A stretch of DNA of 64,000 nucleotides, from positions 496,001-560,000 of the forward strand of contig NZ_VITY01000002.1 of NCBI RefSeq assembly GCF_007993935.1, read 5' to 3'. The DNA comes from Bradyrhizobium macuxiense. Lineage in GTDB: Bacteria; Pseudomonadota; Alphaproteobacteria; Rhizobiales; Xanthobacteraceae. The notes below the pieces were generated by a model. It saw only the letters and a program-made list of their open reading frames with translations. It was not told the DNA's origin and made no database searches. A program made the translations under genes and the position numbers. Each line of letters starts with the position of its first letter. Positions within the stretch are counted from its first letter, which is position 1. Below are positions 58,967-64,000 of this stretch, one piece after another.

Positions 58967-59445
58967 TCCGAAAGCCTGACTTGGACTTACGTCAAACTTT
59001 TCGCATTGGCGGCGATTCAGTCAAGCAACCGCTGACCGTCACCGCGACCTCAGGATGCACTAGCTGGGGTTGCATCCATACTAGGACGCTCGTACAATAT
59101 TGGCTGCCCGTAGAACTACGGGCGCAGTGCATTGCCGCCCAGTAAGCATGCGCGCAAAATCTGTGTCGATCAAACTCGCGCTAGTTGTGGTTTGGTCAAT
59201 ATTTTGCCAAATGTAGAGGGCGGGGTGTCGGTAGACACCTTGGCGCGGTCGACTTCAGGTAGTCGACCGAGTCGGTACTTGGGTGCTTCCAACGCGCAAA
59301 TGCGTTTGGATACCATCCCGCGATCTTCTTGGACTTCGTAGTTCGGACGAACTGACGATCCACTCGAGCTTAACGCGGTACATCATGAACGTGTCCCTGA
59401 CCCGACCGGGCCAGGGATTCTCGATTTGAAGGACGGGTCACCAGA
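58967..59445. other. 479 bp gene-free region with several hairpins
   Basis: No ORF is supported. Stems include GGTGTC/GACACC (59224-59239), GGTCGACT/AGTCGACC (59247-59268), CCAACGC/GCGTTTGG with a bulge (about 59289-59310), AGTTCG/CGAACT (about 59339-59352) and TCCCTG/CAGGGA (about 59394-59417). GGGTCACC occurs just before the XRE start. The density of stems suggests a structured 5' leader or a small RNA gene. Confidence 0.45.
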
Positions 59446-59841
59446 ATGAACAGATCAGCAGCAAAGAAGATGAAGCAGCGCAGTGCCGGCAAGCCGGACA
59501 TTGAGTTGGGCAAGCGGATTCGCCTGCGCCGTGTCGAGCAGAAGATCTCGCAGGCCGAGCTCGGCGACAAGCTGGGCGTCAGCTTCCAGCAGGTTCAGAA
59601 GTACGAGAAGGGTGTGAACCGCGTCGGCGCCGCGCGCCTTCAGCAGATCGCGAGCGCGCTGGATGTGCCTGTCACCTTCTTCTACGACGGCGACAACAAG
59701 GCCCGCGAAGTCGAGAGCCTGCTGTTCCTCGACAGCGCGTTCAGCCTCCGGTTGCTCCGCGCCTACAGCAAGATCAAGGACCAGACCGTGCAGCGCCAGC
59801 TGGTGTCGCTGATGGAATCGATCGCCGCCAACGAAGACTGA
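59446..59841 (+). CDS. XRE family helix-turn-helix regulator
   Basis: A 131-aa protein. A Lys/Arg-rich N-terminus is followed by a classic XRE HTH (IRLRRVEQKISQAELGDKLG, then VSFQQVQKYEKGVNRVGAAR) at about residues 22-75, and a C-terminal helical tail (FSLRLLRAYSKIKDQTVQRQ). Proteins of exactly this layout are common in Bradyrhizobium and other Rhizobiales; the target genes are not known to me. The ATG at 59446 lacks a clear Shine-Dalgarno; GGACGGGTC lies 12 nt upstream. A perfect Rho-independent terminator lies about 120 bp downstream. Confidence 0.9.
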   Translation: MNRSAAKKMKQRSAGKPDIELGKRIRLRRVEQKISQAELGDKLGVSFQQVQKYEKGVNRVGAARLQQIASALDVPVTFFYDGDNKAREVESLLFLDSAFSLRLLRAYSKIKDQTVQRQLVSLMESIAANED

Positions 59842-60190
59842 GCGGGAGCACAGGTACGGTCGCGACGCCGCGAACGCGACCGACCAGGGCGAGCGGATTG
59901 GCCGGCGGCTGGTCATCGGGATCAGCACGTGTCGATCGGGGTGGCCAGGAAGATGTCAAAGCGCTGCCATCGGCGATGGCAGCGCTTTTTCCTTGTCCGT
60001 TCGACGCCTCCAGCCCTGGCGCGGCAAGACGGTTGCGGCAATGTACCGGCCGCAAACCAAAACTTAATCAAGACGCAACGCTCTCGGGATAGATCATCAC
60101 CTCCGAACGAACGCGCCGCCCGCTCCATTGGTACGGCCGCGGCCTGCCTTCAGATTTTCGCGCAAGCGGCGCAGTCCGGAGAAACGCGAT
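59842..60190. other. 349 bp gap with strong terminator
   Basis: No gene is supported. The left third is GC-rich 3' untranslated sequence ending in the terminator at 59959-59990. The rest is the upstream region of the L,D-transpeptidase gene, with CGGAGAAACGCG before its start and no clear promoter motif. Confidence 0.6.
59959..59990 (+). terminator. Rho-independent terminator
   Basis: AAGCGCTGCCATC, GGC, GATGGCAGCGCTT: a perfect 13-bp stem followed by TTT, with T-rich sequence after it. It ends the XRE regulator transcript, 118 bp after the stop codon. Confidence 0.9.
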
Positions 60191-61522
60191 ATGCAGAGAG
60201 TGACACTCGTCGTCGTGGCCACCATGCTCGCGGCTCAGCCGGCATTCGCCCAAACCGCCGGCGCGCTCGGCCCGGCTGCGGCGGTCCCACCCCATCATGC
60301 CGTGCCGGCTGCGGCACCGGCGGCCACCCAGCCCGGCCAGGCCAAGCCGGCTGCGTCGGCCTCGGTCGCGGAGACGCGGTCGGCTGCCGCGCTCGCGTTG
60401 TCGCACGAGCCGACCTACGACCAGGGCAGCGCCCAACGCATTCGCGACGTGGTCAAGAGCTATTCCGATCTCGCCGCCCGCGGCGGTTGGCCCACGATCG
60501 CCGCGGACGCGAAATTTGCGTTGGGCGTCCAAGGCGCCAGTGACGATCTGCTGCGCAAGCGCCTGATCATCACCGGCGACCTTGCCGCCGACAAGACCAC
60601 CGGCGCCTATGATGAGGTCGTCGCCGAGGCGGTGAAGCACTTCCAGACACGCCATGGGCTCGCGGCAACCGGCACGGTGACGCCGCGCACACTGGCTGCG
60701 CTCAACGTCCCCGTACAGAAGCGGATCAAGCAGCTCGAGGCCTCGCTGGAGCGGCTCGACCAGATGGATTTCCAGTTCGGGCAGCGCTATGTGGTCGTCA
60801 ACATTCCCGCGACCTTCGCCGAGGCCGTCGAGGACGACAAGGTCGTGCGGCGCTATCGCGTGATCGTCGGCAAGACCGAGAAGCCCTCGCCGACGCTGAC
60901 GTCCGAGATCACCGACGTCATTCTGAATCCGACCTGGACGGTGCCGTCATCGATCACGAAGACGGAGATCGCGGCGCATATGCGCAAGGACCCGACCTAT
61001 CTGTCGCGCATGCACATGGATGTGATCGACGCCCACGACAACCCGATCGATCCGCATTCGGTCGACTGGTCCGCCGATCACGCGCCGAACGTCACGGTGC
61101 GGCAGCAGAGCGGTGCATGGAATGCGCTCGGCGCGGTCAAGATCGACATGCCGAACTCCTATTCGGTCTACATGCACGACACCAATCAGCGCAGCCTGTT
61201 CAGCGACGACTATCGCTTCGATTCGCACGGCTGCTCGCGCGTCGACAATGTCCGCGATCTCGCGGCATGGCTGCTGAAAGACCAGCCGCAGTGGACCCGC
61301 GCCGCCATCGACGCCGCGATCGGCACCGGACAGCGTCAGGACATCCGCATGCTGAAGAAGGTGCCGGTGGCCTGGATCTACCTCACGGCGTGGATGACGA
61401 AGGACCGGGTCATCCAGTTCCGCAACGACGTCTACGACCAGGACCAGCAGCTCCTCGAAGCCACCGCCGAGGAAGCGGCCTTCTTCAACAAGACCGCCGA
61501 ACATCCGCTGACCACGCAGTAG
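60191..61522 (+). CDS. L,D-transpeptidase (YcbB/LdtD-like) with peptidoglycan-binding domain
   Basis: A 443-aa periplasmic enzyme. A signal peptide (residues 1-20, cleavage AFAQ) is followed by an Ala/Pro-rich linker, a PG_binding_1 domain (VAEAVKHFQTRHGLAATGTV, about residues 145-170) and the YkuD catalytic domain with SHGCSRV carrying Cys348. The insertion between the domains and the YcbB-type NPTWTVPSSI support the large LdtD class. It makes 3-3 cross-links in peptidoglycan, which are abundant in Rhizobiales. ATG 60191 is used because the signal peptide starts there; the open frame begins 21 codons earlier. GGAG is 11 nt upstream. Confidence 0.9.
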   Translation: MQRVTLVVVATMLAAQPAFAQTAGALGPAAAVPPHHAVPAAAPAATQPGQAKPAASASVAETRSAAALALSHEPTYDQGSAQRIRDVVKSYSDLAARGGWPTIAADAKFALGVQGASDDLLRKRLIITGDLAADKTTGAYDEVVAEAVKHFQTRHGLAATGTVTPRTLAALNVPVQKRIKQLEASLERLDQMDFQFGQRYVVVNIPATFAEAVEDDKVVRRYRVIVGKTEKPSPTLTSEITDVILNPTWTVPSSITKTEIAAHMRKDPTYLSRMHMDVIDAHDNPIDPHSVDWSADHAPNVTVRQQSGAWNALGAVKIDMPNSYSVYMHDTNQRSLFSDDYRFDSHGCSRVDNVRDLAAWLLKDQPQWTRAAIDAAIGTGQRQDIRMLKKVPVAWIYLTAWMTKDRVIQFRNDVYDQDQQLLEATAEEAAFFNKTAEHPLTTQ

Positions 61523-61762
61523 AGCGCCTTCGCGGGAAAGCGATGCGACTGGATCCGAACGCAATTACGCTCTAGCCGCTTGCTTGCGCCTCGCCATTGT
61601 GTCGCGCGGCCAATTGTCGCCCGCACATCGGGCGACCTCACAACACCCGCATTTCCTGCGTTGAACCGGCGGCGCCAGAACCAAGTGCACGTGCCTGTCT
61701 TTTTTGTCGCAGCAACCAGGCGGCCGCATGAACGTTTTCTGGCTTCAACCAAGGAGATTTCG

Positions 61763-62089
61763 ATGAATATCAAGCTTGCCGTTATTGGATTGGCCGCGCT
61801 CGGAAGCGCAGCGTTGATGTCCGGCGCGGCGTCGGCGCTGCCGAACGGGCTTCCGCAGGCCAGCCACATCGCAGGCGAAACGTCCAATGTCGACAAGGTG
61901 CGCCAGGTCTGCGATCGCTGGGGCCGCTGCTATTGGCAACCGGGCTACGGCTACGGACCGCGTCATCACGGATGGCATCATCGTCCGCACTTCTATCCGC
62001 GCCATCATCATCACGGACACCGCCATCACGGCGGACACCATGGCGGCGGGCATCACGGCGGCGGGCATCACGGTGGCCACCGCCGCTGA
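61763..62089 (+). CDS. Small exported His/Gly-rich protein
   Basis: A 108-aa protein. Residues 1-26 form a signal peptide (MNIKLAVIGLAALGSAALMS, cleavage near ASA). A short middle region has two Cys in VCDRWGRCYW, followed by a tail of HHGGGHHGG-type repeats (roughly one third His). The DRWGRCYW motif recurs in many small rhizobial exported proteins. It may bind metals such as nickel, zinc or copper in the periplasm. AAGGAGATTTCG directly precedes the ATG, a strong site. It is convergent with the carbamoyltransferase and shares its terminator. Confidence 0.8.
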   Translation: MNIKLAVIGLAALGSAALMSGAASALPNGLPQASHIAGETSNVDKVRQVCDRWGRCYWQPGYGYGPRHHGWHHRPHFYPRHHHHGHRHHGGHHGGGHHGGGHHGGHRR

Positions 62090-62095
62090 ATCTGC

Positions 62096-62122
62096 GAGGG
62101 GGCTTCGGCCCCCTCATCTTTT
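62096..62122. terminator. Rho-independent terminator after the His-rich gene
   Basis: GAGGGGGC, TTCG, GCCCCCTC: an 8-bp stem with a stable TTCG tetraloop, followed by ATCTTTT. It is 6 bp after the His-rich gene stop and 18 bp before the convergent stop. Confidence 0.9.
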
Positions 62123-62140
62123 AGCGCCGGAGCATGCCGG

Positions 62141-63907
62141 CTACCTCTGTCCCGCGCGGCGGACGAGCGCGTTCTCGAGGAAGAGATACTCGATGCCGGT
62201 GCCGAGGAAGGTATCGATGGCCTCGCGCGGGGTGTTGACGATCGGCTGTCCCTTCACGTTGAAGCTCGTGTTCAGCACCATCTCGCGGCCGGTCGCCCGG
62301 CCGACGGCCCGCAGCAGCGCGTGGAATTCCGGATTGTCCCTGACGTCGACCGTCTGCACCCGCGCCGAGCCGTTGACATGCGTGATCGCCGGCAGCGCGG
62401 CGCGATGCTCGGGACGCACGTCGGCGGTCATGATCATGTAGGGAAGCTCGAGCCCCTTCGGCACCTCGAACCAGCGATGCACCTCTTCGAGGCTGACCGC
62501 CGGCGCGAACGGGCGGAAGGCTTCGCGCATCTTGACCATCGCGTTGATGCGGTCGCGCATCTCCGGATGACCGGGATCGGCCAGGATGCTGCGGTGCCCC
62601 AGCGCGCGCGGGCCGAACTCCATGCGTCCGCGGTACCAGCCGAGCACGCGTCCGGCCGCAATCAGCCTCGCCGCCACCGCGCAAGTCTCGTCGAGATCCG
62701 GAAAGCGCGTGATCTCGATGCGGCCGGTGGTCTCGGCAAGCGCCCTGTCGATCTCGGTCTGCGCATGTGCGGGCCCGAGGAAGGGCACCGGCATCCGGAC
62801 ATTCTTCACGCCGCGATCGCGCGATGCCGACCAGAGCGCGGCGCCGAGCGCGGAGCCGTCGTCGCCGGCGGCCGGCTGGACGTAGATCTCGTCGAACAGG
62901 CCGGACTGCAGCAGGCGGCCGTTGGCGGTGCAGTTGAGCGCGACGCCACCCGCCATCGCGAGCCTGCGCAGGCCGGTGCTGCGGCCGAAATGACCGCAGA
63001 TGTGGAGCATCACCCGGTCAAGACATTCCTGCAGCGCCGCGGCGACGTCGCGATGGTCGTCGGTGACGTCGCTATCGGGTGAGCGGGCCGGGATCAGGTG
63101 CTCGCCGAGATGGCGTCGCGTCGCGCCGTAGGTTTCGCGATCGTGTCGCTCGATATTGAGGCGGAGCAGCGGAATCCGGATCAGGCCGTCGTCGCGCAGC
63201 TCCACGGTCCGCTCGAAGAAGGCACGGTGGCGGGCGGGCGCGCCGTAGGGAGCAAGACCCATGATCTTGTACTCGTCGGAGTTGAAATCGAAGCCGAGAT
63301 GCAGCGTCAGGGTGGAATAGAGGATGCCGATGGAATCCTGGGCGGTGATTTCCGCGAGCTTGTCGATCGCGTTGTCGTGCGCGTGATAGACGGTGACGGC
63401 GTGGACCTCGCCCATGCCGTCGAGCACCACCACCAGGCACTCTTCCCATCCGGAGGTGTAGTAGGCGCTGGCGGCGTGCGACAGGTGATGGTTGACGTGG
63501 TGAACCTTGCCGGCGGGGAATCCGGGCAGATGCTCGTCGACTTGCGCGAGCAGTTTTTCGCGCGAGAACACCTCCCTGTATTGCCGGGCGGACGTCGGAT
63601 CCAGCATGAAGGCGGCTTTGTAAGGCGAATAGTCGAAGCCGTGGGAGATCACGTCGATGTCGGCCGGCTTCAGGCCGGCGGTCTCCAGGCAGTATCTGAT
63701 CGCACCGATCGGGAAATCACCAGTGTGCTTCTTGCGGCTGAAGCGCTCCTCGGCGGCACCGGCGACGATCCTGCCGTCGACCACCAGCACCGCGGCCGAA
63801 TCGTGGCCCTGGGAGATCCGATATTCGCGTTCCTCCAGGCCCGGCCAGTGCTGCTTCTTGAAGGGGATCGAGTTCTCGAATCCACTGATGCCGATTACTG
63901 TCGCCAT
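62141..63907 (-). CDS. Carbamoyltransferase, NodU/CmcH family
   Basis: A 588-aa protein with the Kae1-like ATP/carbamoyl-adenylate domain at the N-terminus. NHHLSHAASAYYTSGWEECL supplies the metal-binding His residues, then VVLDGMGE and MAGGVALNCTANGRLL. The C-terminal carbamoyltransferase domain has RMEFGPRALGHRSILADP and VLNTSFNVKGQPIVNTPREA. It transfers carbamoyl from carbamoyl phosphate to an O-acceptor: a Nod factor (NodU), an antibiotic, or a polysaccharide. No nod genes, NRPS/PKS or glycosyltransferase genes are in the window, so the acceptor is unknown. I start at ATG 63907 with AGGGG 10 nt upstream; TTG codons just upstream are less likely. Confidence 0.88.
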   Translation of the reverse strand: MATVIGISGFENSIPFKKQHWPGLEEREYRISQGHDSAAVLVVDGRIVAGAAEERFSRKKHTGDFPIGAIRYCLETAGLKPADIDVISHGFDYSPYKAAFMLDPTSARQYREVFSREKLLAQVDEHLPGFPAGKVHHVNHHLSHAASAYYTSGWEECLVVVLDGMGEVHAVTVYHAHDNAIDKLAEITAQDSIGILYSTLTLHLGFDFNSDEYKIMGLAPYGAPARHRAFFERTVELRDDGLIRIPLLRLNIERHDRETYGATRRHLGEHLIPARSPDSDVTDDHRDVAAALQECLDRVMLHICGHFGRSTGLRRLAMAGGVALNCTANGRLLQSGLFDEIYVQPAAGDDGSALGAALWSASRDRGVKNVRMPVPFLGPAHAQTEIDRALAETTGRIEITRFPDLDETCAVAARLIAAGRVLGWYRGRMEFGPRALGHRSILADPGHPEMRDRINAMVKMREAFRPFAPAVSLEEVHRWFEVPKGLELPYMIMTADVRPEHRAALPAITHVNGSARVQTVDVRDNPEFHALLRAVGRATGREMVLNTSFNVKGQPIVNTPREAIDTFLGTGIEYLFLENALVRRAGQR

Positions 63908-64000
63908 ATTCAACAACCCCTGGACGGATCGCGCTCAAGGGACATTCGAGCAGGTTCCGCGGCATCGTTGCAGAGAGGCCGGGGAAATCAAAGTCCGCAA

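Noticed and set aside
61521..61577. AGAGCG/ACGCTCTAG stretch after the L,D-transpeptidase gene as another copy of the 45118 element
   Set aside because: Only the outer hexamers resemble that element; the central hairpin is missing, so homology is not supported.
1..64000. CRISPR arrays, tRNA or rRNA genes, insertion sequences, prophage genes
   Set aside because: I saw no regularly spaced repeats, cloverleaf-like or rRNA sequence, transposase or phage protein. The short inverted repeats are not spaced like CRISPR units.

Overview
The window is GC-rich chromosomal DNA from an alphaproteobacterium, most likely Bradyrhizobium or a close relative in the Nitrobacteraceae. The evidence is the gene content (TRAP, ABC and AAHS transporters for organic acids and aromatics, PfkB kinases, NrtA/B/D, HWE kinase, NodU-type carbamoyltransferase, IalB-like protein) and the dense population of short palindromic intergenic repeats. 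Those include seven copies of a ~120 bp element with GTCGTCCCGGCGAAAGCCGG-type ends. I saw no rRNA, tRNA, insertion sequence, phage or CRISPR array. The species call is inference.

Layout. 0-6 kb holds a partial TetR regulator, a VOC protein, two PfkB-family sugar kinases, a ferredoxin-reductase-like flavoprotein and an enoyl-CoA hydratase. 6-16 kb is a sugar-acid uptake and oxidation locus: TRAP transporter (DctP, DctQ, DctM), an IlvD/Edd dehydratase, a divergent GntR/FCD regulator, a uronate-dehydrogenase-like enzyme divergent from an SMP-30 lactonase, and an aldehyde dehydrogenase. A 2-keto-3-deoxy-pentonate dehydratase-like FAH protein at 24 kb could supply the missing dehydration step. 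16-19.3 kb holds an AceE/MdeB-like 2-oxoacid dehydrogenase E1 divergent from an Lrp/AsnC regulator. 19.8-31 kb is mixed: a Gly-rich Spy-like envelope protein, a 35-codon membrane peptide, a cytochrome P450, PPK2, a partial amino-acid ABC system, a DadA-like oxidase, an SDR and a zinc alcohol dehydrogenase. 31-41 kb holds a 1283-aa autotransporter, a DMT exporter, an aldo/keto reductase, an aldehyde dehydrogenase with a divergent HTH/periplasmic-fold regulator, and a glutamine amidotransferase.

41-49.6 kb is the most coherent metabolic unit. It is a gamma-resorcylate (2,6-dihydroxybenzoate) island with decarboxylase, AAHS transporter, maleylacetate reductase, hydroxyquinol 1,2-dioxygenase and DoxX on the minus strand, and a MarR regulator plus a single-component FAD monooxygenase divergent on the plus strand. 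A second lactonase and a globin follow. The predicted route is 2,6-dihydroxybenzoate to resorcinol, hydroxyquinol, maleylacetate and 3-oxoadipate.

49.7-64 kb holds a nitrate-type ABC transporter (NrtA, NrtB, NrtD), a second hydroxyquinol-dioxygenase paralogue, a class-C-like serine hydrolase, an orphan HWE histidine kinase upstream of DctA, an XRE regulator preceded by a hairpin-rich 479 bp gap, an L,D-transpeptidase, a His-rich secreted protein and a NodU/CmcH carbamoyltransferase. The best novelty candidates are the apparently one-component resorcinol hydroxylation in the resorcylate island, the mosaic sugar-acid pathway with a predicted GntR operator shared by transporter and dehydratase, and the structured region before the XRE regulator.
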